The notes beneath the pieces were generated by a model. It was given only the letters and a program-made list of their open reading frames with translations, had not been told where the DNA came from and did no database searches. From the NCBI RefSeq assembly GCF_014397115.1, contig NZ_CP060720.1, forward strand, positions 78,001-142,000: a DNA stretch of 64,000 bases, written 5' to 3'. Position 1 is the stretch's first letter. The number at the start of each line of letters is the position of its first letter. The position numbers and the translations under genes were made by a program. The stretch is from Vagococcus carniphilus (GTDB lineage: Bacteria; Bacillota; Bacilli; Lactobacillales; Vagococcaceae). Shown here one piece after another: positions 46,940-55,250 of this stretch.

Positions 46940-47013
46940 TTCTGTAAATTTAAAATTTTTACAACAAAAGCTTAATAGAATACGATTTTTTTAACTCATC
47001 CCCCTTAAGAAAT

Positions 47014-47040
47014 AAATGTATTCGCTTCCAACTAATTGGA
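47014..47040. promoter_or_regulatory. Candidate DeoR operator, copy 1 (before transporter-mtnK-mtnA-aldolase)
   Basis: A 22-base motif at 47014-47035 recurs, with one gap and one mismatch, at 48000-48020 before the alcohol dehydrogenase gene. Here it overlaps an inverted repeat TCCAA-TTAG-TTGGA (minus strand, 47027-47040) directly downstream of the -10 box, a good place for repression. Confidence 0.6.
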
Positions 47041-47068
47041 TTATAACTAAATAAAAAAAGAAAAACAA
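47040..47068 (-). promoter_or_regulatory. Promoter of the methylthioribose-type salvage operon
   Basis: Minus strand: TTGTTT (47068-47063), a 17-base spacer, TATAAT (47045-47040). The start codon of the transporter is about 100 bases downstream. Confidence 0.7.
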
Positions 47069-47218
47069 GACCTTTCGAAGAATTTCAAAAGAAATTAAAA
47101 TATTATTCTTTGTTTTTCTTCGATAATTTCTGTTATATTTCTTTTTAATCTTTACTTTTTTTTTATTTTTGTTAAGATAAGAGTATCGAAAACCCTTAAA
47201 GTAAGGAAAGATATAAAC

Positions 47219-47983
47219 ATGATAAAATACGATAGATTAAACGCAATTCTAACTTTATTAGAAAAAAATGGTAGTGTGAAAGTAACTGATTTAAGTCTAA
47301 TGCTAGGCGTTACAGAAGAAACAATCAGAAAAGATTTAGATACTTTAGAAAACGAAAAAAAACTAAAACGTGTTCGTGGTGGAGCTTTTATGCCTAACAT
47401 CAAGGATAAAGAAGTGCCTGTTCCTCTAAGAGAATCCATGTATATGGAAGAAAAAGAAGTGATGGCTAAACTAGCAATTGATTTAATTGAAGATAGCGAT
47501 TCTATTGCTTTAGATAGCTCTACAACTTGTCTTGCTATTGCTAATCAACTATTAGATACACAGTTAAAAATAACTGTCATTACTAATTCTCTTGATATTT
47601 TCAATTGTTTAAAAGGAAACCCTCGTATCGATTTAATCGGGATTGGGGGAAATTTCAGACGTGTTTCTCATTCTTTTGTTGGAGCAAACGCTCAATCTGA
47701 TATTGCTAGGTATTTAATTGATAAATCCTTTATCAGTAGTTCTGGTCTTTCTCTTGGGATTGGTCCAACTGATAATAGTGAAGTAGAATCTCTTGTTAGA
47801 AAACAATTTATGATTCAATCTAAACAAACTATTCTAGTAGTGGATCATACTAAATTTGATTTTAGAACAATTCATTTGATTTCTGACTTTTCGAAGATTC
47901 AAACTGTTATCACTGATCAACAACCGATTAATGACGAATGGCTTTCTTTCTTTGAAGAAGCAAACATTCGATTAATATATTAA
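47219..47983 (+). CDS. DeoR-family transcriptional regulator
   Basis: 254 residues. N-terminal helix-turn-helix (YDRLNAILTLLEKNGSVKVT, then LGVTEETIRKDLDTLENEKK) and a sugar-phosphate-sensing domain (DSIALDSSTTCLAIANQLL, SLDIFNCLKG, IGIGGNFRR). DeoR repressors respond to phosphorylated sugars, fitting the kinase products of the divergent operon. AAGGAAAG precedes the ATG. The dehydrogenase gene follows 65 bases on. Confidence 0.9.
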   Translation: MIKYDRLNAILTLLEKNGSVKVTDLSLMLGVTEETIRKDLDTLENEKKLKRVRGGAFMPNIKDKEVPVPLRESMYMEEKEVMAKLAIDLIEDSDSIALDSSTTCLAIANQLLDTQLKITVITNSLDIFNCLKGNPRIDLIGIGGNFRRVSHSFVGANAQSDIARYLIDKSFISSSGLSLGIGPTDNSEVESLVRKQFMIQSKQTILVVDHTKFDFRTIHLISDFSKIQTVITDQQPINDEWLSFFEEANIRLIY

Positions 47984-47999
47984 TAACTTATCCTTTATT

Positions 48000-48029
48000 A
48001 AATGTATTTCTTCCAACTAACTAACATTT
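48000..48029. promoter_or_regulatory. Candidate DeoR operator, copy 2 (before alcohol dehydrogenase)
   Basis: Near-repeat of the 47014 motif at 48000-48020. It also ends in ACATTT (48024-48029), the inverted complement of its opening AAATGT (48000-48005). It lies 20-50 bases before the dehydrogenase start. Confidence 0.55.
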
Positions 48030-48048
48030 ATAAGGGAGATTGATTCAT

Positions 48049-49218
48049 ATGTTAAATTTTAATTATCACAACCCAGCAAATATTTATTTTGGAAAAGGCG
48101 AAGAGAAAAAAGTTGGGGAATTAATCAGCACGTACACTCAAACAAACAATGTTTTAGTGTTATATAGTGGCGATTATATTTTCGATTTAGGCATTTACCA
48201 AACCATTGAAGAAGAATGTCAAAAATTTGATATCCAGTTATTTAAAAATGGGGATGTTGTACCTAACCCTGAATTGAGTCTTATTCAGCGATTAGAAAAA
48301 GAAGTAACAGAAAATAAGATTGATTTTATTTTAGCTGTTGGAGGCGGTAGTGTCATTGATACGGCTAAGGCTTTGGCTTTTGGTGCTTTATATGAGGGTG
48401 ATACTTGGGATTTCTTTTTAGGAAAAGAAGAAGTAACACAAGCACTACCAATTGGCGTGATCGCAACAGTTGCCTCTTCTGGTTCTGAAATGTCTAATGC
48501 AACTATTGTCTCCAAAGAAAAACACAAATTAGGTGTTGAAACTAATTTGATTATTCCTAAGTTTTCTATTTTAAATCCTGAATACACATTGAAATTACCT
48601 AAATACCACACAGGTGTAGGTGTTTCAGATATCCTAACTCATCTTTTAGAACGCTATTTTACAAGTGTTACTAATGTTAATTTAACGGATTTTCTCTTAG
48701 AAGGAGCTGCAAAATCGTTACTTATCAATGGTAATCACTTAATCAATGACTTAGAAAATTATGAGCTACGAGCTGAAATTATGTGGACTGCTTCTATGGC
48801 CCACAACAACAGTCTAGAATTAGGACGTGAACCAGATTGGGCTTCTCATAGAATCGAGCATGAAGTAAGTGGACAGTACGGCATTGTTCATGGGGAAGGA
48901 ATGGCTGTTATTTTCCCAGCATGGATGACTTATGTTAGTCAATTCCATCCAGATATTTTTGTTCAATACGGTGTTCGTGTGTTTGGCATCGATCCTTTTG
49001 CCTATACACAAGATGAGATTATTTCTCTGAGTATTGAAAAAACAAAAGAATTTTTCAACCAAATGGGAATGAGAAGTTCTTTAAGTGAATTTGATATTGA
49101 TAACACTCATTTTATAGAGATGGCTAAACGAGCAACAAAAGATGACACACAAACTGTGGGTCACTTAAAGCCTCTTAACTCTGAAGACATTATTAATATT
49201 TTAGAATTAGCCCTATAA
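48049..49218 (+). CDS. Iron-containing alcohol dehydrogenase
   Basis: 389 residues, group III ADH (BDH/FucO-like). NAD(P) site GGGSVIDTAKALA and the metal-site pattern (DILTHLLERYF; HRIEHEVSGQYGIVHGEGMAV, with metal His) are intact. Relatives reduce aldehydes to alcohols. In this cluster it would turn the aldehyde released by the aldolase (acetaldehyde or 2-methylthioacetaldehyde) into an alcohol. The ATG at 48049 has AAGGGAG at about 9 bases; a TTG three codons earlier is rejected. Confidence 0.9.
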   Translation: MLNFNYHNPANIYFGKGEEKKVGELISTYTQTNNVLVLYSGDYIFDLGIYQTIEEECQKFDIQLFKNGDVVPNPELSLIQRLEKEVTENKIDFILAVGGGSVIDTAKALAFGALYEGDTWDFFLGKEEVTQALPIGVIATVASSGSEMSNATIVSKEKHKLGVETNLIIPKFSILNPEYTLKLPKYHTGVGVSDILTHLLERYFTSVTNVNLTDFLLEGAAKSLLINGNHLINDLENYELRAEIMWTASMAHNNSLELGREPDWASHRIEHEVSGQYGIVHGEGMAVIFPAWMTYVSQFHPDIFVQYGVRVFGIDPFAYTQDEIISLSIEKTKEFFNQMGMRSSLSEFDIDNTHFIEMAKRATKDDTQTVGHLKPLNSEDIINILELAL

Positions 49219-49224
49219 AAAAAG

Positions 49225-49264
49225 CTGGTCATATAAGCGTAAATGCTTATATGACCAGTTCTTT
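49225..49264. terminator. Bidirectional terminator
   Basis: 14-bp perfect stem CTGGTCATATAAGC/GCTTATATGACCAG (49225-49238, 49245-49258) between the convergent dehydrogenase and prenyltransferase genes. Confidence 0.9.
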
Positions 49265-50205
49265 TATTTCAAAATTAAACTCATTATCAAACCAATAACT
49301 TGAGCGCCATTAAAAATAATTAAATTTTTAATGGAAATACCAAATGTTGTTGCTTTTTCTTGTTTCTGACTAAAAATTTGAACATTTTTATGAATAATTG
49401 GAAAACTTAAGCAAACAATTAACATTGCCCAGTGGTAAATGCCTAAAATAACCCCACCTATAATAAAGAAATAACAACTATACATTAGAAACTGAAATAG
49501 CTTCACTCCATTTTCTCTTCCTATATAATAAGGTAGAGTATAACGATGATTTGAAATATCCTGCTCTAAATCGCATAAATTATTAGCTAGCATAATGTTG
49601 GCAATTGTGAAAATCATCGGAACAGATGCCCAGACAATCGATAATAATTCTTTGATTTGTCCATATAACAGAAACTTACCTTCTATGAAAGTTAAGTTTA
49701 AAACACCTAAGTCTGAAATGTTTAAATAAATCGTTATAAAGAATATACCAAATCCCATTGTCACGCCACTAAAAATTTCACCTAATGGCATTCGTGATAA
49801 AGGAACTGGTCCAAACGTATAAAAAATACCAATTAAAAAACATAGTCCACCCATAGCTAGTAACAATAAGCTCGTCTGATACGTTAAATAAATTCCGATT
49901 AAACTTGAAAAAGTAATCATTGAGTAAATCAAAAAACTAACTTTTTTTTCACTTAATTTTGCTGTTCCTACTATATTAGTGTTTTCTTGATAATGGTCAT
50001 TTTTAGCCTTTTTAAAATCCATTAAGTTATTAATTGCTGTTGTTGCCATATCAAAGACCAACATAGCTAAGAAAAATAGGAACATGTTTTGAGCATTGAT
50101 TTGATCAAAGTAAAATGCTGAAAATAACAGCCCTACTAAAAAAGGAAAAAGACTAGCTAATTTTGTTCTAATTTCCACCAACTCTAAAAAAACTTTCATG
50201 GTCAT
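49264..50205 (-). CDS. dmkA: DHNA prenyltransferase of the EET locus (MenA/DmkA, UbiA family)
   Basis: 313 residues with about eight membrane segments. Both Asp-rich prenyl-diphosphate motifs are seen: NNLMDFKKAKND and NNLCDLEQDISNH. It attaches a polyprenyl chain to 1,4-dihydroxy-2-naphthoate, giving a demethylmenaquinone. In Listeria the DmkA paralog makes the quinone used for extracellular electron transfer. It lies 15 bases after fmnB, in the same unit as pplA. Confidence 0.87.
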   Translation of the reverse strand: MTMKVFLELVEIRTKLASLFPFLVGLLFSAFYFDQINAQNMFLFFLAMLVFDMATTAINNLMDFKKAKNDHYQENTNIVGTAKLSEKKVSFLIYSMITFSSLIGIYLTYQTSLLLLAMGGLCFLIGIFYTFGPVPLSRMPLGEIFSGVTMGFGIFFITIYLNISDLGVLNLTFIEGKFLLYGQIKELLSIVWASVPMIFTIANIMLANNLCDLEQDISNHRYTLPYYIGRENGVKLFQFLMYSCYFFIIGGVILGIYHWAMLIVCLSFPIIHKNVQIFSQKQEKATTFGISIKNLIIFNGAQVIGLIMSLILK

Positions 50206-50220
50206 TCTATCCTTCTCCTC

Positions 50221-51330
50221 CTATTTTAGCTCTTTAATATCTTTTACTTTATAAGGAGAGTCTTCATTTAATTTAAAATTATCTTTAATACCACTACTTA
50301 AATAGATATCATCATCTTTAGTAATAAAAATAGCTTCGATATCACCTCGGGCTTCAACATATTTCATTCCATCTTTTACACCCATTGAAAAGACTCCCGT
50401 TGAAAGACCGTCACCAGCAACAGACGTTTCCGAAATAATCGTTACACCTGCTAGTTCATTTTCAAAAGGATACCCTGTTTTAGAATCAAATAAGTGATGA
50501 TATAGTTTACCATCTACTTCTAAATTACGTTCATAAATACCTGACGTTACGAGTGACATGTCTTTTTTCTTCACAGATCCTGCAATAGTATTTCTTGCTT
50601 CATTAGGATCTTGAATACCGATTTTCCACTCGCCATCTTTACTTCTAGGACTATCTCCTAAAACATAAATATTCCCGCCTAAATCAACAATTCCTGAGGT
50701 GACACCATTCTCTTCTAAAACTTTTACTGCTTCATCTGTGATAAATCCTTTAGCGATGGCACCTAGATCTAATTGCATACCTTTTTCTTCTAGGAAAACA
50801 GTACTCTCTTTTTTATCTAGTTTTACTTTTTCATAATCAACAAATTTTAATTGTTCATCAATCTCTTTTTGCTCTGGTTTTCTCGCGTCATCAAAGCCGA
50901 TATGCCATAATTCTGTGATTGGTCCAATCGTTAAATCAAAACCACCTTTAGAATCTTTACTATAATAAAGAGAATCTTCTGTCAGACGATAAACATCATC
51001 AGACACTTTTACCGGTTTAATACCTGCCTGATCATTAATTTCATCAACCTCTGATCCTTTTTGATTAACCGTTATCTTCTTATCTAATTCTTTAATTCTA
51101 TCAAAAGTTTTTTCTAAAACATCTTCTTTACCTTCATCGAAAATCTGAACTCTTACATAAGTTCCCATTAAAAACTCTTCTTTTTTATATGGTTCTTTTA
51201 AGAGTGTCGATTGACTTGCTTTTTTCTCTACATTTTTTGAATCTTTTTCGCCAGTACTACATGAAGCTAACATTAACACAGCCATGGGTGTTAACAAAAA
51301 TGCTAGCCAACGTTTATTACGTGATGTCAT
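50221..51330 (-). CDS. fmnB: FMN transferase lipoprotein (ApbE/FmnB)
   Basis: 369 residues. Signal peptide with lipobox LMLASC-S. ApbE pattern: MGTYVRVQIFDEG, QLDLGAIAKGFITDEAVKVL, GIVDLGGNIYVLGDSP and SVAGDGLSTGVFSMG (Mg site). It links FMN to Thr of Dxx(S/T)GAT motifs on the outer surface; its target here is the pplA product encoded just upstream. Confidence 0.93.
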   Translation of the reverse strand: MTSRNKRWLAFLLTPMAVLMLASCSTGEKDSKNVEKKASQSTLLKEPYKKEEFLMGTYVRVQIFDEGKEDVLEKTFDRIKELDKKITVNQKGSEVDEINDQAGIKPVKVSDDVYRLTEDSLYYSKDSKGGFDLTIGPITELWHIGFDDARKPEQKEIDEQLKFVDYEKVKLDKKESTVFLEEKGMQLDLGAIAKGFITDEAVKVLEENGVTSGIVDLGGNIYVLGDSPRSKDGEWKIGIQDPNEARNTIAGSVKKKDMSLVTSGIYERNLEVDGKLYHHLFDSKTGYPFENELAGVTIISETSVAGDGLSTGVFSMGVKDGMKYVEARGDIEAIFITKDDDIYLSSGIKDNFKLNEDSPYKVKDIKELK

Positions 51331-51396
51331 CCTATTTCCCCCAATTTTATTTTCTAACCCATTTAACTATAATTTTCACTTTTTTTCAAATAAAAA

Positions 51397-51436
51397 AGAG
51401 TTGTGACAAAAGTTAAAATGCTTTTGCCACAACTCT
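51397..51436 (-). terminator. Terminator after pplA
   Basis: 16-bp stem with one mismatch (AGAGTTGTG arm with CACAACTCT), T-rich tail on the minus strand. Leaky stopping here would set pplA above fmnB-dmkA. Confidence 0.8.
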
Positions 51437-51449
51437 ATAAATTTAGAGA

Positions 51450-52370
51450 TTATTTTTCAAATACAATGTTGTCTACTTCAATTTTAGCAGTGTCGCCTTT
51501 TTCAGCAGCATTGATTAATTGTTCAGCATACATTTGGAATGAATGAGTTGAGTGAGTTGCTCCTGTTACTACATCCATTTCAGATGGTTTTTGTTTTTCA
51601 ACTAAACCTTTGTTTAATTCTGGGATGAAAGCTTCTGGATTTGTTTTAGCTTGTTCTTTCATCATATCGTTGTATTTTGCATCTTCTGTTTTTGATTTTC
51701 CATCTTTGTTGATGTTATCATATTTAGATTCTGCAATTTTGCCGTCTTTTACAACCATTGTAAATACTGTACGGTAGCCATTAGATTCATTTTTTTCTTC
51801 TAATGTGTAGTCACCATCTTTTAATTTAGCACCATTATCGATTTCGATTTTATCAGTTTTTCCAGCTTGAGCAGCTTGGATTAATTGTTGTGCATAGTTT
51901 TTAAATGATTCAGCAGAGTGAGTTGCTCCTGTTACTACATCAACAGCATCAGCAGATTGTGCAGCTACTAAAGCTTCATTTAACTCAGGAATAAATTTCT
52001 CTGGGCTTGTTTTTGCTTTTTCTTCCATAGCTTTGTTGTAATCTTTATCTTCTGTTTTTGATTTACCATCTTTGTTGATGTTATCATATTTAGATTCAGT
52101 AATTTTACCGTCTTTTACAACCATTGTAAATGTTGCACGGTAATCGTTATTTTCATTTTTTTCTTCTAATGTATATTCGCCGTCTTTAAGTTCGCCACCA
52201 GCGATTTGTTTCTTAGGTGCTTCTTCTTTTTTCTCATCTGTTTTAGCAACTGATGAAGATGCTGCTGTTGATTCTTTTGTATCTTTATCTTTACTTCCGC
52301 CACAAGCTGCTAACAATAGAGTTGACATAGCTAAAACAGTTACGCCAGTAATTAATTTTTTCATTTTCAT
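51450..52370 (-). CDS. pplA: PplA-type flavinylated surface lipoprotein, two FMN-binding domains
   Basis: 306 residues. Lipobox LLLAAC-G, a Ser/Lys/Glu linker, then two homologous FMN_bind domains, each with the flavinylation motif DVVTGATHS (near residues 144 and 269). Each Thr is expected to carry covalent FMN placed by FmnB. In Listeria PplA passes electrons from the quinone pool to iron or other outside acceptors. The two domains share long identical stretches, so they arose by recent duplication. Confidence 0.93.
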   Translation of the reverse strand: MKMKKLITGVTVLAMSTLLLAACGGSKDKDTKESTAASSSVAKTDEKKEEAPKKQIAGGELKDGEYTLEEKNENNDYRATFTMVVKDGKITESKYDNINKDGKSKTEDKDYNKAMEEKAKTSPEKFIPELNEALVAAQSADAVDVVTGATHSAESFKNYAQQLIQAAQAGKTDKIEIDNGAKLKDGDYTLEEKNESNGYRTVFTMVVKDGKIAESKYDNINKDGKSKTEDAKYNDMMKEQAKTNPEAFIPELNKGLVEKQKPSEMDVVTGATHSTHSFQMYAEQLINAAEKGDTAKIEVDNIVFEK

Positions 52371-52424
52371 AATTATAAAACCATCCTTTAATTTTTTTAA
52401 TCATGTGAACTAATTTACAGATTT

Positions 52425-52453
52425 ATTCTAACTTATTCTTGATTAAAAAGCAA
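52425..52453 (-). promoter_or_regulatory. Promoter of pplA-fmnB-dmkA
   Basis: Minus strand: TTGCTT (52453-52448), 17-base spacer, TAGAAT (52430-52425), about 55 bases before the pplA start. Confidence 0.65.
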
Positions 52454-52540
52454 TTCTTTTTGCTCTTTTTATTCAACTTTTCACAAATTAGCATTAGGAT
52501 AAGATTCTCCTCATTTTTTATAAGAAATAATTAAATTTAA

Positions 52541-52570
52541 TTAGACTTTTTTTACTTGAGGCTTTATAAT
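52541..52570 (+). promoter_or_regulatory. Promoter of ndh2
   Basis: TTAGAC (52541-52546), 18-base spacer, TATAAT (52565-52570), about 90 bases before the start. Confidence 0.5.
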
Positions 52571-52657
52571 GAGTACGATTGTGTATTTTTTTTCACGTAA
52601 TCATTTTATTATTTTATTTTCATATATTTTACTTAAAGAAAAGGGGAGAAATTTATC

Positions 52658-54595
52658 ATGGCTAAAACAGAGATTGTTGTAGTCGGTGCTGGATATTCAG
52701 GGATAGCAGCTACAAAAATGTTATCTAAGAAGCTGAAGAAAAATAGCGACATCCATATCACTTTAATCGATCGTCATTCATACCAAACAATGATGACTGA
52801 GTTACACGAAGTTGCAGGTGGGCGTGTTGAACCTGAAGCAATCCAATATGACTTACAAAGATTATTCTGTAAAAGAAAAAATGTTAGCATCGTCACTGAC
52901 TCAGTGGTTAACGTTGACAAAGAAAACAAAGTTGTAAAAACAGAACAAGGCACTTATTCATTTGATTATTTAGTTCTAGCTATGGGTGGAGAACCTAACG
53001 ACTTTGGAACACCTGGTGTTAAAGAACATGGTTTCACTTTATGGTCAATGGATGACGCAATCAAAATCCGTGAACATATCGAAAAAACAGTTACTTTAGC
53101 TGCTATGGAACCAGATGCAGAAAAACGCAAAGCAATGTTAAACTTTGTTGTCTGTGGTTCTGGATTCACAGGAATCGAAATGGTCGGAGAATTAATCGAC
53201 TGGAAAGCAATTATTGCTAAGAAAAACAAACTTGATCCAAGCGAAATTAACTTAATGGTCGTTGAAGCAGCTCCTACAATCTTAAACATGTTAGATCGTA
53301 ATGACGCTGGTAAAGCTGAAAAATATTTAAATAAAAAAGGTGTTAAAATCTTAAAAGATACACCAATCGTTGAAGTAGCTGATGATCACATTGTTCTTAA
53401 ATCTGGTGAAACAATTCCAACTCATACTTTAATCTGGACTGCTGGTGTTAAAGCTAACAGTGACGCTGAAGAATTTGAAATGGAATCAGCTCGTGCTGCT
53501 CGTTTAGTAGCTAACGAATTCATGCAAGCTAAAGGTTATGAAGATAAAGGAATCTACGTAATCGGAGATTTAGTTTACTTTGAAGAAAAAGAAAACATGC
53601 CAACACCTCAAATTGTTCAGGCCGCTGAACAAACTGGTCATTGTGCAGCAAAAAATATTTTAGCAGAAATCAATGGAACTGAAAAAGAAGCTTACAAAGG
53701 TAAATATGACGGTTTCATGGTTTCAATTGGTTCTAAATACGCTGTAGCTTGTGTCTTTGATAAGATTCACATGAGTGGATTCTTCGCAATGTTAATGAAA
53801 CATATCATTAACTTACGTTACTTCTTTGATATTCGCTCAGGTTACTATATGTTCCAATACATTATGCACGAATTCTTCAGAATTGGTGATCAACGAAATG
53901 TCATGCGTGGACATACATCTCGTAATAGTAACGTTTTATGGTCTGTTCCTCTACGTGTTTTCTATGGTTCAGTTTGGTTAGTTGAATCAATGAAAAAAAT
54001 AGTTGGTAATGGTAAAGTTTTACAACCAGGTACTTGGTTTGGTGAAGGTTCATGGTTTACAGATAACGTTGTCTTCCCATTCCCTTGGTTGCAACAAGCA
54101 GCTGATGCAACAAGTGGTGCAAGTGAAGCAGCTGAAGCGACAACTGCAGCAAGTGGTGCAGCCGACGCAGCAGCTGGAGCCGTTGCTGATCCTACATTTG
54201 GTTTAAGCTATGCTTACGGTGAAGAACCTATGACAGTCTTTAAATCTATGCCTAAATGGTTCTCTTCTCTTATGGAATTTATTATGCCTAACCAAGACGT
54301 TGCTTTATTCATGCAAAAATTCATGACAATTGTTGAAGTTTTAATTGCCTTAGCGATTATTGCTGGTTTATTTACATGGTTAGCTAATGCAGCTACTATT
54401 GTTTTAGTTGTTATGTTCTGTCTATCAGGTATGTTCTACTGGGTTAACATTTGGTTCTTATTTGTAGCCTTTGCACTGATGAATGGTTCAGGACGCGCCT
54501 TTGGTTTAGATAAATGGGTGATTCCTTGGATTCAGAAAACTGCTGGCAAGTGGTGGTATGGTGATGTTAAATCACGATACGGTGAGAGTGCTTAA
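52658..54595 (+). CDS. ndh2: EET-type NADH dehydrogenase (Ndh2) with C-terminal membrane domain
   Basis: 645 residues. N-terminal flavoprotein part with two Rossmann motifs: VVGAGYSGIAATK (FAD) and VVCGSGFTGIEMVGEL (NADH), and GIYVIGDLVYF near residue 310. An Ala/Ser/Thr/Glu-rich low-complexity linker (about 485-510) and a C-terminal part with two or more membrane helices (about 555-615) follow. This long form is the one devoted to extracellular electron transfer, giving electrons to the DmkA-made quinone. Starts with GGGGAG before the ATG. Confidence 0.92.
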   Translation: MAKTEIVVVGAGYSGIAATKMLSKKLKKNSDIHITLIDRHSYQTMMTELHEVAGGRVEPEAIQYDLQRLFCKRKNVSIVTDSVVNVDKENKVVKTEQGTYSFDYLVLAMGGEPNDFGTPGVKEHGFTLWSMDDAIKIREHIEKTVTLAAMEPDAEKRKAMLNFVVCGSGFTGIEMVGELIDWKAIIAKKNKLDPSEINLMVVEAAPTILNMLDRNDAGKAEKYLNKKGVKILKDTPIVEVADDHIVLKSGETIPTHTLIWTAGVKANSDAEEFEMESARAARLVANEFMQAKGYEDKGIYVIGDLVYFEEKENMPTPQIVQAAEQTGHCAAKNILAEINGTEKEAYKGKYDGFMVSIGSKYAVACVFDKIHMSGFFAMLMKHIINLRYFFDIRSGYYMFQYIMHEFFRIGDQRNVMRGHTSRNSNVLWSVPLRVFYGSVWLVESMKKIVGNGKVLQPGTWFGEGSWFTDNVVFPFPWLQQAADATSGASEAAEATTAASGAADAAAGAVADPTFGLSYAYGEEPMTVFKSMPKWFSSLMEFIMPNQDVALFMQKFMTIVEVLIALAIIAGLFTWLANAATIVLVVMFCLSGMFYWVNIWFLFVAFALMNGSGRAFGLDKWVIPWIQKTAGKWWYGDVKSRYGESA

Positions 54596-54606
54596 CTAAT
54601 AAACTA

Positions 54607-54642
54607 AAAGTTCTAGAAGAAACCTCTTCTAGAACTTTCTTT
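54607..54642 (+). terminator. Terminator after ndh2
   Basis: 13-bp perfect stem (54607-54619, 54626-54638) with a T-rich tail. Confidence 0.85.
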
Positions 54643-54697
54643 TATATTGCTTTCCTTTTTAATTGATAGTATTCTCACTATATGATAGGAGATTTCA

Positions 54698-55222
54698 ATG
54701 AATAAAAATAAAAAATTAATCTATATAGCCTTACTTGTCGCCCAAGGAGTTATTATTGGATTACTCGAAAATATGATTCCATTTCCATTTGCTTTTGCTC
54801 CTGGTGCTAAACTTGGATTAGCTAATTTGATTACCATCATCGCCATTTTTACGATGCCTGTAAAGGACAGTTTTCTCTTAGTTATTCTTAGATTATTTCT
54901 AACAACTCTACTAGGTGGAACTGTTTCGACTTTACTTTATAGTGCAGCCGGTGCTATTCTTAGCTACCTTGGGATGCTTTTATTGAAACAACTTGGACCA
55001 AATAAAATTAGTACCATTGGTATTAGTGCTTTTGGTGGCTTTTTACATAATGTCGGCCAATTAGTCGTCGCCAGTTGGATTGCAAGGTCGTGGAATGTTA
55101 TGCTCTATTTACCTGTCCTCTCCTGGATTGGTATTCTAGCAGGAATCGCTATTGGCATTGCAGCTAATTATGTCATGGAACATGTCAAAACAATTCAAGA
55201 ATTCAAATTAGATTACGAATAA
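54698..55222 (+). CDS. eetB: EetB-like Gx-transporter-family membrane protein
   Basis: 174 residues, five or six membrane segments. The N-terminal GLLENMIPFPFAFAPGAKLG and the glycine-rich core LLGGTVSTLLYSAAGAILSY are typical of the Gx transporter (heptaprenyl diphosphate synthase component I-like) family. This is EetB in the Listeria EET locus. Its molecular task is unsettled. AGGAG precedes the ATG; it lies 28 bases before the prenyl synthase gene. The usual partner eetA is not seen. Confidence 0.85.
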   Translation: MNKNKKLIYIALLVAQGVIIGLLENMIPFPFAFAPGAKLGLANLITIIAIFTMPVKDSFLLVILRLFLTTLLGGTVSTLLYSAAGAILSYLGMLLLKQLGPNKISTIGISAFGGFLHNVGQLVVASWIARSWNVMLYLPVLSWIGILAGIAIGIAANYVMEHVKTIQEFKLDYE

Positions 55223-55250
55223 TCAATAGCCCTTTTAAAGGAGGTTACCC

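Noticed and set aside
47152-47439. Minus-strand frame of 95 codons opposite the DeoR gene
   Set aside because: Shadow of the helix-turn-helix coding sequence; no binding site and no family.
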